Assembly: GCA_035544635.1 (NCBI GenBank)
Contig: DATKDQ010000321.1
Location: forward strand, 1-21,343
Source: DATAFT01 sp035544635
GTDB taxonomy: Bacteria > Acidobacteriota > Thermoanaerobaculia > Multivoradales > Multivoraceae
Direction: 5' to 3'
Length of the DNA: 21,343 bases
This document shows positions 1-8,688 of this stretch, piece by piece. Each line of letters opens with the position of its first letter. The first letter of the stretch is position 1. Both the position numbers and the translations under genes were made by a program. Below the pieces are notes generated by a model. The model did not search any database and was not told where the DNA came from. It saw only the letters and a program-made list of their open reading frames with translations.

Positions 1-1
1 G

Positions 2-694
2 AGGACGGTGCTCGAGATCGGCCCCGGCGGGGGAGCGCTCACCCGCGAGCTCTTGCGCGCCGGCGCCAGGGTCGTCGCATGGGAGATCGACCTCGCTTGG
101 GCGGCGGAGCTGCGTCGTCGCCTCGGGGGAGAGGCGCTTCGCATCGTCGTCGGCGACGCCCTCGAGCTGCCGTGGGAGCGGGTGCCGCCGGGGACGTTGG
201 TCGCCGGCAATCTGCCGTACGCGGTCGCGACTCCCATCCTGGAGGGGTTCCTCCTGCGCGGCACTACTCTGCCGCGCGCCGTCTTCCTGGTGCAGGACGA
301 GGTTGCCGGGCGGCTCGCGGCGGTCCCCGGCAGCCGCGCCTACGGCCTACTCTCGGTCACCACCGCGGCGCTCGCGAGCGCTACGGTGCTGGCGCGGCTC
401 GGCCCCGGCAGCTTTCGACCGGTGCCGAAGGTGCACGGCGCCTTCGTCGCGATCGAGCGCCGCCCGCCGGCCGTCCCGCTCGAGGACCTGGGCGCGTTCC
501 GGAGCACGGTCGCTGCGGCGTTTGCACAACGCCGCAAGACGCTGGCGAACTCGCTCGCGGCGGCGTACGGGCGCGCGCAAGCCCTCGCCGCCCTAAAGAC
601 CGCGTGCATCGATCCGCGGCGGCGCGCGGAGACGCTGACGCTCGCCGAGTTCGTCGCGCTCCATCGGACGCTGGGCTCCGGGCGCTCGCGCTGA
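2..694 (+). CDS. rsmA: 16S rRNA dimethyladenosine methyltransferase RsmA/KsgA, 5'-truncated by the window edge
   Basis: The enzyme dimethylates two adjacent adenosines near the 3' end of 16S rRNA with S-adenosylmethionine during late 30S assembly in the cytoplasm. The frame is open from base 2, so the start lies outside the window; about 231 residues remain of a family usually 260-290 long. Visible motifs are the SAM-binding LEIGPGGGALT right at the edge, an acidic residue in VAWEID, GDAL, and the catalytic NLPY motif (codons around 209-220), followed by the FxPxPKV segment and the C-terminal helical domain ending with a TLAEFVALHRTL-like helix. ftsK follows on the same strand. The assignment is secure; only the N-terminus is missing. 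Confidence 0.95.
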   Translation, partial: RTVLEIGPGGGALTRELLRAGARVVAWEIDLAWAAELRRRLGGEALRIVVGDALELPWERVPPGTLVAGNLPYAVATPILEGFLLRGTTLPRAVFLVQDEVAGRLAAVPGSRAYGLLSVTTAALASATVLARLGPGSFRPVPKVHGAFVAIERRPPAVPLEDLGAFRSTVAAAFAQRRKTLANSLAAAYGRAQALAALKTACIDPRRRAETLTLAEFVALHRTLGSGRSR

Positions 695-769
695 GGGGTC
701 GCGTGGTGGTGGTCCGTGCGCGGTGGCGGCGGACACGCCGGGCGCCCGGTCGGCCAGGCGAACTGGGTG

Positions 770-801
770 CATCGAAAAAAAATCCTTTAGAATGCTAGAC
801 T
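770..801 (+). promoter_or_regulatory. AT-rich island, possible ftsK promoter
   Basis: A short AT-rich stretch with a run of eight A residues (775-782) and two -10-like hexamers, TAGAAT (788-793) and TAGACT (796-801), stands out sharply from the surrounding GC-rich sequence between rsmA and ftsK. No good -35 hexamer is seen at 16-18 bases, so the promoter call is an inference from composition and the -10 matches only. Confidence 0.35.
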
Positions 802-901
802 TATTCACCCATGCTCGACGCTCTATGCAAGTCGCGGCCCGGCGCCGCCCCCGGCGAGTCTCGGCGAGCGCGTCGGACCGCCCGAGTCGAGCGCGCCAGG
901 C

Positions 902-908
902 GGGAGAG
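902..908 (+). promoter_or_regulatory. Ribosome binding site supporting the ftsK GTG start at 915
   Basis: GGGAGAG lies about 8 bases before an in-frame GTG at 915. The alternative in-frame starts at 723 (GTG), 792 (ATG) and 825 (ATG) have no purine-rich site at proper spacing, and 723 and 792 lie upstream of or inside the AT-rich island. Confidence 0.45.
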
Positions 909-914
909 CGCGAG

Positions 915-3260
915 GTGACCCGCGCCGGTGCGAGCGCCGCGTCGAGCGGCGGCGCAGGGCTCTCCGATCGCAAGAGCCGCGAGGTTGTCGGCGTGCTCTA
1001 TGCGGTGGCGGCGGCGCTCCTCGTCACCAGTCTGATCTCCCACTGGCCCGACGACGCGAGCCTGCTCCGCGTCGCCTCCGATGCCGTCCCGAGCCGCAAC
1101 TGGATCGGCCCCTTCGGCGCGAATCTCTCCGCGCTGTGCTTTGGCTTCCTCGGTTTCTCCTCGCTTCTCCTGCCCGCCCTGTGCGCGATCGCGGCGCTGC
1201 GGCGGCTACTTCCGCGCCGGCGGGACAAGGTGGTAGGACGCGGCTTCGGCTCGGTGGTGGTGCTGGCGGCCTTGCCGGCTCTGCTTCAGCTCGTTGCCGG
1301 CGAGGTGGTCTGGCGCGGCGCTTCGATGCGCACCGGTGGGGTCGCTGGCCTGTTCGTCGCGCATTTCCTCGAGTCGCGCCTCGGCTTCGTGGGATCGCTC
1401 TTCCTCATTCTGGGCGCGGTGATCGTAGGTTCGACGCTGATCGTGCAGTCCAGCCTGGGAGAGCTGCTCGCGGCCTGGGGCAGGAGCTGGCGCGAGCTGT
1501 GGCGCAGCTGGCTCCTGCGCCGCGCGCGCAAGACGGAGCACAGGGAGAAGCAGCGCACCCGCCGCCGCCTGGTCGAGAAGCATCTGAACGCGCGCGTCGA
1601 GCCGGTGCGGGTCGAGGAAAGGGAGGGGCGCGGCCAGTTCACGATCCGCCGGGTGGACGGGCCGGCAGCTCCGCTCGCTGTCCGCCGCAGGGCGCCCAAG
1701 CAGACCAAGCCCAAGTCACCGCAGAAAGCGATGCCGTTCGCCGAGGAGCCGAGCCTCGAGCAGAGCCCCCAGCTTCCGCCGGTGAACCTGCTCAACCTGC
1801 AGGAGGAGTCGAGCCCTCTGGACGAGGCCGAGCTGATCAGGCTCGGCGAGCAGATCACGCGGCGCTGCAGCGAGTTCGGCGTCGAAGGGACGATCGAAGG
1901 CATCAGCCCCGGCCCGGTGATCACCGTCTTCGAGCTGCAGCCGGCGCCCGGCATCAAAGTCAGCCAGATCGTGAACCTGCAGAACGATCTCGCGCTCGCG
2001 CTGCGCGCGGAGTCGGTGCGCATCGACCGGGTGCCGGGCCGCTCCACCCTCGGTATCGAGGTGCCCAATGTCGATCGCCGGACGATCGCCTTGGGCCCGC
2101 TGGTCGCCGATGACAGGTTCCTGCGATCGCCATCGGTGCTCACTCTGGCGCTGGGCCGCGATCTCCACGGGCAGCCCTACTACGCCGATCTCGCGACCAT
2201 GCCGCATCTGCTCGTGGCCGGCGCCACCGGCTCCGGGAAGAGCGTCGGCCTGCAGAGCATGCTGACCTCGATCCTCTACAAGGCGACCCGGGAGCAGGTG
2301 CAGTTCATCCTGATCGACCCCAAGCGCATCGAGCTCGGCGTCTACTCCGAGATCCCCCACCTCAAGACCGAGGTGGTGATGGAGCCCAAGAAGGCGGCGA
2401 ACGCGCTGCGCTGGGCGGTGTCCGAGATGGAGCGGCGCTATCGACTGCTCGCCGAGCTCCACGTTCGCTCGATCGCGTACTACAACCACGCGATCCGCGA
2501 TCCCGAGGTGCAGCGCCGGCTCTCTCTGCGCGACGACGAGGGCGAGGTACGCCAGGAGGACCTGCAGCCGCTGCCCTACTACGTGATCGTGATCGACGAG
2601 CTTGCCGACCTGATGATGGTGGCGTCGAACGAGGTCGAGACCGCGATCGCCCGCCTGGCGCAGATGGCGCGAGCGGTCGGCATCCACCTGATCGTGGCGA
2701 CCCAGCGGCCGTCGGTCGACATCCTCACCGGCACCATCAAAGCCAATTTCCCCTGCCGCATCGCGTACGCCACCGCGAGCCGGCCCGACTCGCGCACGAT
2801 CCTGGACAACATCGGCGCCGAACAGCTCCTCGGCAAGGGCGACATGCTCTTCATGCCGCCGTCCTCCGCGCGGATGGTCCGCTTGCACGGGGCTTACATC
2901 AGCGAACAGGAGACGGCGGGGCTGGTGCGCTGGCTGAAGCGACAGGGCAAGCCACAGCTCGACCCCGACGTGCTGAAGGCTCCCGCCGAGGCGTACTCCG
3001 GCGGCGACGGTATGGACGGCTCGGACGAGCTCTTCGAGGACGCGGCACGACTGGTGGTGAGCGAAGGCCAAGCGTCTGCGAGCTTTCTGCAGCGCCGGAT
3101 GCGTATCGGCTTCTCACGCGCCGCGCGGCTGATCGACATCATGGAGCAGGACGGCATCCTCGGTCCGCCGCAGGGATCGAAGCCGCGCGAGGTGCTGGTC
3201 AAGCTCGACTACTTCGACGAGCTCGCCGAATGGCGCAGGGGGAGCGGCGAACGCGGATAG
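915..3260 (+). CDS. ftsK: DNA translocase FtsK/SpoIIIE
   Basis: FtsK is a septal membrane protein whose hexameric ATPase pumps DNA to clear the division plane and bring the dif sites together. Four hydrophobic segments are encoded at roughly 984-1043, 1131-1200, 1251-1310 and 1345-1455. A basic, charged linker follows, then the alpha/beta motor with Walker A GATGSGKS (2220-2243), Walker B VIVIDELADLM (near 2590-2620) and the TQRPSVDILTG segment. The C-terminal gamma winged helix (near 3020-3235, DELFEDAARLV onward) reads polar DNA sequences. From the GTG at 915 the protein is 781 residues, close to SpoIIIE and lacking the long Pro/Gln linker of E. coli FtsK. The frame is open back to 723, but the extra N-terminus is Arg/Ala-rich and looks non-coding. 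Function is secure; the start is uncertain. Confidence 0.93.
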   Translation: MTRAGASAASSGGAGLSDRKSREVVGVLYAVAAALLVTSLISHWPDDASLLRVASDAVPSRNWIGPFGANLSALCFGFLGFSSLLLPALCAIAALRRLLPRRRDKVVGRGFGSVVVLAALPALLQLVAGEVVWRGASMRTGGVAGLFVAHFLESRLGFVGSLFLILGAVIVGSTLIVQSSLGELLAAWGRSWRELWRSWLLRRARKTEHREKQRTRRRLVEKHLNARVEPVRVEEREGRGQFTIRRVDGPAAPLAVRRRAPKQTKPKSPQKAMPFAEEPSLEQSPQLPPVNLLNLQEESSPLDEAELIRLGEQITRRCSEFGVEGTIEGISPGPVITVFELQPAPGIKVSQIVNLQNDLALALRAESVRIDRVPGRSTLGIEVPNVDRRTIALGPLVADDRFLRSPSVLTLALGRDLHGQPYYADLATMPHLLVAGATGSGKSVGLQSMLTSILYKATREQVQFILIDPKRIELGVYSEIPHLKTEVVMEPKKAANALRWAVSEMERRYRLLAELHVRSIAYYNHAIRDPEVQRRLSLRDDEGEVRQEDLQPLPYYVIVIDELADLMMVASNEVETAIARLAQMARAVGIHLIVATQRPSVDILTGTIKANFPCRIAYATASRPDSRTILDNIGAEQLLGKGDMLFMPPSSARMVRLHGAYISEQETAGLVRWLKRQGKPQLDPDVLKAPAEAYSGGDGMDGSDELFEDAARLVVSEGQASASFLQRRMRIGFSRAARLIDIMEQDGILGPPQGSKPREVLVKLDYFDELAEWRRGSGERG

Positions 3261-3269
3261 CATGAGACC

Positions 3270-4241
3270 ATGCCGGCGATTCGCAGACTCGCATTCTTCG
3301 GATCTCCGGAGTTCGCCGTTCCGAGCCTCGACGCTCTCGCCGCTTCGCGCTATCGACCGGCGCTGGTGGTGACCCAGCCCCCACGGCCGGCCGGTCGCGG
3401 TCGCCGCGAGGAGGAGACCGCGGTCGCGGCCCGCGCTCGGGAGCACGGCATCGAAGTGTGGCAGTCGCACAAGGTCAGGGATCCGGCGTTTCTCGCCGCG
3501 TTCGCGGCGCTCGACTTCGACATTGCGGTGGTGGTGGCGTTCGGACAGATCTTCCCCGCGGCGCTGCTCGCGCTGCCGCGCCTCGGCTGCGTCAACCTGC
3601 ACGCGTCGCTCCTGCCGCGGCATCGCGGGGCGGCTCCGATCCAGGCAGCAATCGCGGCGGGCGACCGCGAGACCGGTGTCACGACCATGCGTATGGAGGC
3701 GGGCCTCGACACCGGCCCCACCTTTCTGCAGCGCGCCACTCTGATCGGAGACGACGAGGATGCCCCGGCACTTTCGGCGCGGCTCGCCCGCGCCGGCGCG
3801 GAGCTCATCCTCGAAACGCTCGAGGGGATCGAGAGCGGCACACTCGAGGCGGTACCGCAGGACGACGAGCTGGCCACTCTCGCGCCGCGTCTCGACAAGC
3901 ACGACGGCCTGGTCGATTGGAGCCTCGACGCGGCCGCGATTTGGCGCCGGAGCCGCGCCTACCGCCCGTGGCCCGGATTGACGGCGCTCTGCGGCGGCGA
4001 GCCGCTCAAGCTCCACGACGTGCGTCCGCTCGCCCGGCCTGCGGCCGGCGCCGCTGCGCCCGGCACCTACCTCGGCCTCGAGGACGGCGCGCTCGCGGTG
4101 GCCGCTGGCGGCGGCACCATCCTCGGGCTCTATCGGGTGCAGCGTCCCGGCCGTCGCGCGCTGGCGGCACCGGAGTTCCTCCGCGGCGAACATCTCACCG
4201 TCGGCGCGGCGGAGTTCGCCGCGCCCGCGAGCGGCGAGTGA
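3270..4241 (+). CDS. fmt: Methionyl-tRNA formyltransferase
   Basis: Fmt transfers a formyl group from 10-formyl-tetrahydrofolate to the methionine of initiator tRNA in the cytoplasm. The 323-residue product (E. coli Fmt is about 315) begins with FFGSPEFAVPSLDAL. It carries the formyltransferase core with the catalytic triad seen as N109 and H111 in CVNLHASLLPRHRGAAPIQ and D147 in GLDTGP. The C-terminal tRNA-binding domain begins near residue 208 (DWSLDAAAIWRRSRAYRPWPG). The gene starts 9 bases after ftsK and is followed 19 bases later by rsmB, the usual fmt-rsmB pairing. The usual partner peptide deformylase (def) is not in the window. The ribosome binding site is weak. Confidence 0.96.
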   Translation: MPAIRRLAFFGSPEFAVPSLDALAASRYRPALVVTQPPRPAGRGRREEETAVAARAREHGIEVWQSHKVRDPAFLAAFAALDFDIAVVVAFGQIFPAALLALPRLGCVNLHASLLPRHRGAAPIQAAIAAGDRETGVTTMRMEAGLDTGPTFLQRATLIGDDEDAPALSARLARAGAELILETLEGIESGTLEAVPQDDELATLAPRLDKHDGLVDWSLDAAAIWRRSRAYRPWPGLTALCGGEPLKLHDVRPLARPAAGAAAPGTYLGLEDGALAVAAGGGTILGLYRVQRPGRRALAAPEFLRGEHLTVGAAEFAAPASGE

Positions 4242-4260
4242 GCAGGAGCGGGGCCGCGCG

Positions 4261-5670
4261 ATGTCGAAGCGAAGAGGCACTCCGGTGAGCCGGCCGCGGC
4301 ACGGCGCGCCGGGCCGGCGAATCACGCCGCCGCGCAGCCCCCACGACCAGGTGCGCGCCGAGGCCGCGCGGGTCCTGGAGCGGACGCTCGCCTCGCGCTC
4401 ACCGGTGGATTCGTTTCTGGAGGCGGCCAGCGTGCGATGTGATCCGCGCGACGTGGGCCTGTTGTGGGAGCTCGTGCTCGGCGCGCTGCGCTGGCTGCGC
4501 CGCCTCGATCACGTCATCGCGCGCGCCAGCGATCGCCCGCTCGACCGCATCGAGCCGGCTCTCCTCGCCCCGCTGCGCATCGGCGTTTACCAGCTCTTGT
4601 TCCTCGATCGCGTGCCCAGCCACGCCGTCGTCAACGAGGCGGTCGAGCACGCGCTCGCGGTCACGCATCGCGGCGGCGCGAGCTTTGTCAACGCGGTGTT
4701 GCGCCGGGTCGCGCGCGACCCGACGCTCGCCGCATGGCCGGTCGAGGAGAAGGACCCGGTGCGCCGCCTCGCGCTCGAGTTGAGCCATCCCGACTTTCTG
4801 GTCGAGGGCTGGTGGCGCCGGCTGGGAGCGGAGGCGACGCGGCGGCTGCTCCTCGCCAACAACCGGCCGAAGCCGATGCACCTGCTCGCGTTCCGCGATC
4901 ACGGCGGGAGGGAGCTCCTGGCGGAGAGCCTGATCGATGAAGGCTGCGAGGTCGAGGCGTCGGCCCTCTCGCCGCTCGGGTTGAAGGTCCGTGGCGGTGC
5001 GCCGCTCGAGACCGCGGCCTATCGCCGCGGCGACTTCTACGTGCAGGACGAAGCCGCGCAGGCTGCGTCGCTGGTGCCGCCGCCAGCGCCAGGCGAGCGC
5101 GTCCTCGACGTCGCCGCCGCCCCCGGCGGCAAGAGCTTCGCGCTCCAGGCGCTCGAGCCCAGCGTCGACTGCGTGCTGGCCGACTCGGCTCCGGATCGTA
5201 TCGGTCTGGTGCGCGCGAATCTCCGGCGTCTGCGCCGGTGTGTGCCATTGATCGTGGCCGACGCGCGGCGCCCGCCGTTCACCTCGCGCTGGGATCGAGT
5301 GGTGGTCGACGCGCCGTGCAGCGGCAGCGGAACGCTGCGCAAACACCCCGAGCTCAAATGGCGACTCTCGCCTCCCGAGGTGTCGCGGCTCGCGGAGCAG
5401 TCGCTTGCGCTGCTCGCGTCGTCGAGCGGGCTGGTGCGTCCGGGAGGGTTGCTGGTGCTGATCACGTGCTCACTCGAAGAGGAGGAGAACGAGCGCGTGA
5501 TCGAGCGCTTTCTCGCGCACGGCCGCGAGTTCGAGCCGCTCGATCTGGAGCGCTCGCTCGACGGGAAGACGGCGCAGCACATCACGGGGCCCGGTCTGTG
5601 GAGGGTGTGGACGGACGGTGATCACGACGGGTTCACCGCTGCGGTGATGGTTCGAGACCCCGCGTCCTGA
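4261..5670 (+). CDS. rsmB: 16S rRNA (cytosine-C5) methyltransferase RsmB
   Basis: RsmB makes m5C967 in 16S rRNA using SAM. The 469-residue protein (E. coli 429) has a basic N-terminal extension, then a NusB-like helical RNA-binding domain (about residues 25-150, with RDVGLLWELVLGALRWL) and a Rossmann methyltransferase domain. The SAM motif is VLDVAAAPGGKS. The two conserved cysteines of the Sun/NOL1 family are present: C353 in DAPCSGSGT and the nucleophile position C403 in ITCSLE. AGGAG at 4244-4248 lies 12 bases before the ATG, a little far, so a downstream start is possible. It follows fmt closely and is probably co-transcribed with it. Confidence 0.95.
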   Translation: MSKRRGTPVSRPRHGAPGRRITPPRSPHDQVRAEAARVLERTLASRSPVDSFLEAASVRCDPRDVGLLWELVLGALRWLRRLDHVIARASDRPLDRIEPALLAPLRIGVYQLLFLDRVPSHAVVNEAVEHALAVTHRGGASFVNAVLRRVARDPTLAAWPVEEKDPVRRLALELSHPDFLVEGWWRRLGAEATRRLLLANNRPKPMHLLAFRDHGGRELLAESLIDEGCEVEASALSPLGLKVRGGAPLETAAYRRGDFYVQDEAAQAASLVPPPAPGERVLDVAAAPGGKSFALQALEPSVDCVLADSAPDRIGLVRANLRRLRRCVPLIVADARRPPFTSRWDRVVVDAPCSGSGTLRKHPELKWRLSPPEVSRLAEQSLALLASSSGLVRPGGLLVLITCSLEEEENERVIERFLAHGREFEPLDLERSLDGKTAQHITGPGLWRVWTDGDHDGFTAAVMVRDPAS

Positions 5671-5683
5671 TTGAGCCGATTTG

Positions 5684-5712
5684 TTGACAGCGCCCCCGAC
5701 ATTCCGTATCTT
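5684..5712 (+). promoter_or_regulatory. Sigma-70-type promoter of the HU gene
   Basis: A perfect -35 hexamer TTGACA (5684-5689) is followed after exactly 17 bases by TATCTT (5707-5712). It lies 14 bases after the rsmB stop and gives a leader of about 45 bases before the HU start. HU is therefore probably its own transcription unit. Confidence 0.85.
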
Positions 5713-5762
5713 CCTCCCCAGGGACGCCTCCCACCGGTCAGCAAATTTTCAAGGAGGAGAAG

Positions 5763-6038
5763 ATGGCTGGAAAAGCGGATATCGTGGACGAGATTGCGGC
5801 CAAAGCCGACGTAACGAAGAAGCAGGCAGCTGAGGCGTTCGAAGTCGTCATCGACTCGATCACCCGCTCGCTGAAGCGGGGTGAGCGAGTGCAGCTCCCG
5901 GGCTTCGGCAGCTTCTCGGTGTCGCGGCGCGACGCCCGCCTGGGTCGCAACCCCGCGACGGGGCAGACCATCCAGATTCCCGCTTCCAAGAGCGTGCGCT
6001 TCAAGATGGGGAAGGACCTCAAGGAAACCCTCAATTAG
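5763..6038 (+). CDS. hup: DNA-binding protein HU (HU/IHF family)
   Basis: This is a small dimeric nucleoid protein that bends and compacts DNA. The 91-residue product matches HU length and pattern: an N-terminal helical dimerisation part (KADIVDEIAAKADVTKKQA), the GFGSFSV strand-turn with GERVQLPGFGSF near residue 40-52, the DNA-wrapping arms with the RNPATGQTIQIPA signature at residues about 62-74, and a basic end (VRFKMGKDLKE). The start is fixed by a strong ribosome binding site, AAGGAGGA (5751-5758). The gene has its own promoter and its own terminator. An IHF subunit is possible on sequence alone, but the pattern and single-gene context favour HU. Confidence 0.95.
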   Translation: MAGKADIVDEIAAKADVTKKQAAEAFEVVIDSITRSLKRGERVQLPGFGSFSVSRRDARLGRNPATGQTIQIPASKSVRFKMGKDLKETLN

Positions 6039-6091
6039 GCCAGCGACGAAGGCTCGTCACGGCGGCGGTGAAGGCGAGCGACGGCGGCAAG

Positions 6092-6127
6092 ACCCTGCGG
6101 CTCCGACTGGAGTTGCAGGGTTTTGTG
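6092..6127 (+). terminator. Intrinsic terminator after HU
   Basis: ACCCTGC (6092-6098) pairs perfectly with GCAGGGT (6115-6121), with an inner CTCC/GGAG stem and a GACT tetraloop, followed by TTTT. It lies about 50 bases after the HU stop and in front of the convergent glycosyltransferase gene. On the minus strand the hairpin is followed by TCTTG, so weak two-way termination is possible. Confidence 0.82.
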
Positions 6128-6204
6128 CTTTCGGGCTGGATGCGAGGTGGAGGAAGCAGGATCGGGAGGTTGGCCCCGAGCAGCGGCCTCGGACGGCGTG
6201 CAGC

Positions 6205-6885
6205 TCAGCGAATGTGCGGATAGAGCCGTGCGAGCCGGGCGGGGTCGACGCCGAGCAGGTAGAGCGCCCAGATCGACCAGTTGGTCACGATGGTGCGCGT
6301 GATGCCGCGTTCGACGAAGCGGCGGGCGGCCGTCATCGCCGGCGGGCGCAGGACCGCGATCGGACCGCGCTGCCTGAGGCGTCGCATGAGATCGAGGTCC
6401 TCGAGGATGGGCCACTCGCGAAACCCCTCGACTGCCCGAAACGCGTCGCCGGTCGCGAATTGCGCTTGATCGCCGAGCGGTGCGCGCAGCAGACGCGTGC
6501 GCAGGTTCACGATGCGCGCACCGAGCGCGAAGATGCGGCGCGGATCGTCGAAGCGGACCTCGAAGCCGCCTCCCACCGCGCCGTCGGCGATCGCGACTTC
6601 GACGCTCCTCCGCGCCCGCTCCGGAAGCAGCGTGTCGGCATGCACGAAGAGGAGGACGTCCGCCCCGGAGGCGAGCGCGGCGCGCGCACCAGCGTTGAGC
6701 TGACGACCGCGGCCGGACGCCGACTCGACCACTCTCGCGCCACCGTCCCGGGCCGCCTCGACCGTCCGGTCGGTGCTCCCGCCGTCGGCGATCACCACGA
6801 TGTCGGCGATCTCGCGAGCTCGGGGCAGGACCCGCGGCAGCGAGCTCTCCTCGTCGATGGTGGGAAGGACGGCTGCGAGGCGCAT
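6205..6885 (-). CDS. Family 2 glycosyltransferase (TIGR04283-like)
   Basis: The 226-residue product is a GT-A fold glycosyltransferase. It starts with MRLAAVLPTIDEE and has IADGGSTDRT at residues 31-41, the metal/sugar-nucleotide region VHADTLLP at 81-88, GDQAQF at 138-143 and the ILEDLDLMRRL acceptor-side motif at 160-170. This order and length fit the TIGR04283 family of small GT2 enzymes, whose donor and acceptor are generally unknown. The ATG at 6885 was chosen because it places the first beta strand at the N-terminus; no clear ribosome binding site is seen. The frame stays open far upstream, but that part is antisense to moaC and its neighbours and does not look coding. The gene is divergent from moaC and convergent with HU. 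The usual TIGR04282 partner is not next to it. Confidence 0.85.
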   Translation of the reverse strand: MRLAAVLPTIDEESSLPRVLPRAREIADIVVIADGGSTDRTVEAARDGGARVVESASGRGRQLNAGARAALASGADVLLFVHADTLLPERARRSVEVAIADGAVGGGFEVRFDDPRRIFALGARIVNLRTRLLRAPLGDQAQFATGDAFRAVEGFREWPILEDLDLMRRLRQRGPIAVLRPPAMTAARRFVERGITRTIVTNWSIWALYLLGVDPARLARLYPHIR

Positions 6886-6958
6886 GCGAATCGAATCGGG
6901 CGCGCTCGAGCAGGCGACCGCTTCGACGCGCGGTGCTAGCATACGCTCCCGCCGCACG

Positions 6959-7492
6959 ATGCCACGCAACACTCCCTCGCAGACGCGCCTGACGCACATC
7001 GATCGCTCGGGGCGCGCCGCGATGGTCGACGTCTCGGCCAAGGCGGTGACGCGCAGGGTCGCCGAGGCCTCCTGCCGCGTGCTGCTATCGCCCGGCACCG
7101 CGGCGCGGTTGCACCAGCTGCCCAAGGGCGACGCCATCGTGGTGGCGCGGCTCGCCGGAATCCAAGCAGCGAAGCGCGCCGGCGAGTTGGTGCCGCTCGC
7201 GCACCCGCTCCAGTTGGACCACGTCGAGGTGTCGATCGAGATCGCTCCCTTTGGCGCTCGGATCCGGAGCTCGATCGTGGTGACGGCGCGCACCGGCGCG
7301 GAGATCGAGGCGATGGCGGCGTGCGCCGGAGCTGCGCTCGCGCTGTACGACATGGTGAAGGCGGTGGAGCGCGGCGCGGTGGTGACCGATCTTCGACTCG
7401 AGGTGAAGAGCGGCGGCAAGAGCGGCGAATGGCGGCGCGGCCGCGCCGCGAAGCGCACTCCCGGCTCGGCGAGTCGAAAGGCCGGCCGATGA
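6959..7492 (+). CDS. moaC: Cyclic pyranopterin monophosphate synthase MoaC
   Basis: MoaC converts the MoaA product 3',8-cyclo-7,8-dihydro-GTP to cyclic pyranopterin monophosphate in molybdenum cofactor synthesis. The 177-residue protein shows LTHIDRSGRAAMVDVSAK, K56 in PKGDA, ARLAGIQAAK, PLAHPL with H82, TGAEIEAM at 112-119, YDMVKAVE with D131 and K134, and GGKSGEW at 152-158. The usual Cys before the active-site His (LCHPL) is Ala here. A basic tail of about 20 residues extends past the usual end. No other Mo-cofactor gene is in the window. The stop overlaps the next start as ATGA (7489-7492), indicating translational coupling to the NamZ-like gene. Confidence 0.93.
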   Translation: MPRNTPSQTRLTHIDRSGRAAMVDVSAKAVTRRVAEASCRVLLSPGTAARLHQLPKGDAIVVARLAGIQAAKRAGELVPLAHPLQLDHVEVSIEIAPFGARIRSSIVVTARTGAEIEAMAACAGAALALYDMVKAVERGAVVTDLRLEVKSGGKSGEWRRGRAAKRTPGSASRKAGR

Positions 7493-8688
7493 TCACCACC
7501 GGCCTCGACCGGCTGCTGCGCGATCCGGCCGCTCTCGTCGGTCGCCCCTATGGGCTGCTCTCGCACGCGGCGGCCTTGACCTCGACGCCGAGGACGATCG
7601 TCGAGGCGCTCGCCGCGAGCGCGGCCGGTGCTCCCCGACGCCTGTTCTCTCCCGAGCACGGCTTCTGGGGAGTCGAGCAGGACATGGTCCCTTCGAGGAG
7701 CGAGCGGGATCCGTTCTTCGGGATCGAGACCATCTCCCTGTACGGTTCGAGCGAGGCGTCGCTCAAGCCGTCGCCGGAAGCGTTCGACGGCTTGGAGGTC
7801 CTGCTGGTCGATCTCCAGGACATCGGCAACCGGATCTACACCTACGCCGCGACCGCGGTGTGGATGGCGGAAGCTGCGCTCGCCGAGAACGTCGAGGTGT
7901 GGGTGCTCGATCGGCCGAACCCCGTGGGCGGGGAGCGCGTCGAGGGCAACCTCCGTCGCGACGGCTTCGAGTCGTTCGTGAGCGCGTTCCGGCTGCCGGC
8001 GCTGCACGGCCTGACGCTGGGCGAGCTGGTCCGGCTCGAGGCGGCGCGCCGGCGCTGGGACGTCACCGGTCTTCGCGTCCTGGAGCTCGGCGGGTGGAAC
8101 CGCGAGGCACCGGACGCCGCCGGTCCCGGTTGGCGCTGGCGATCTCCGTCGCCCAACATGCCCACGCCCGCCACGGCGTGGGTGTTCACAGGATCCGTCC
8201 TGATCGAAGCCACCGAGCTGTCCGAGGGCCGCGGCACGACGCGGCCGTTCGAGCTCGTCGGCTCTCCCGGGTTGCCCGGCGCCGAGCTCGCGAGACGGAT
8301 GAACGAGCTGCGCCTCCCGGGGGTGGTCTACCTGCCGGTGCAGTTTCGCCCCCAGTTCCAGAAGCACGCCGGCTGCGTGTGCTCCGGAGTCGAGATCGTG
8401 GTCATCGACACCATCGAGTTCCCTTCGTACCGTGCCGGCATCGAGTTGCTGCGCCGCGTCCACGAGGTCGACCCTGCGGCGCTGCGCTGGCGCGAAGCAC
8501 CCTACGAGTTCGTCTCGGATCGACCCGCAATCGACCTGCTCACCGGTGGCGACGACTTTCGAACCTTGCTCGAAGCCGGCGGCGACCTCGACGGGTGGAT
8601 CGCGAGCTGGTCCCGGGACGAGCTGGCCTTCCTCGCCGAGCGCGAGCCGGTACTGCTCTACGGCGGCGGGCGGAGCGCCGCACATTGA
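7489..8688 (+). CDS. DUF1343 protein, NamZ-like exo-beta-N-acetylmuramidase candidate
   Basis: The 399-residue product matches the DUF1343 family, whose Bacillus member NamZ releases MurNAc from the non-reducing ends of peptidoglycan chains (GH171). Family signatures are FSPEHGFWG (residues 53-61), LLVDLQDIGNRIYTYAATA (105-123), VLDRPNPVGGERVEGN (139-154), LPALHGLTLGEL and SPNMPTPATAWVFTGS, then LSEGRGTTRPFE. No signal peptide or membrane segment is present: the protein starts MITTGLDRLL. It is therefore predicted to be cytoplasmic, unlike secreted NamZ, and may act on imported wall fragments. That role is an inference. The ATG overlaps the moaC stop, and its own stop overlaps the TTG of the next gene. 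Confidence 0.85.
   Translation: MITTGLDRLLRDPAALVGRPYGLLSHAAALTSTPRTIVEALAASAAGAPRRLFSPEHGFWGVEQDMVPSRSERDPFFGIETISLYGSSEASLKPSPEAFDGLEVLLVDLQDIGNRIYTYAATAVWMAEAALAENVEVWVLDRPNPVGGERVEGNLRRDGFESFVSAFRLPALHGLTLGELVRLEAARRRWDVTGLRVLELGGWNREAPDAAGPGWRWRSPSPNMPTPATAWVFTGSVLIEATELSEGRGTTRPFELVGSPGLPGAELARRMNELRLPGVVYLPVQFRPQFQKHAGCVCSGVEIVVIDTIEFPSYRAGIELLRRVHEVDPAALRWREAPYEFVSDRPAIDLLTGGDDFRTLLEAGGDLDGWIASWSRDELAFLAEREPVLLYGGGRSAAH

Noticed and set aside
1716..3071. 451-codon minus-strand frame opposite ftsK
   Set aside because: His/Arg/Leu-rich antisense shadow of a secure FtsK motor domain; no family pattern.
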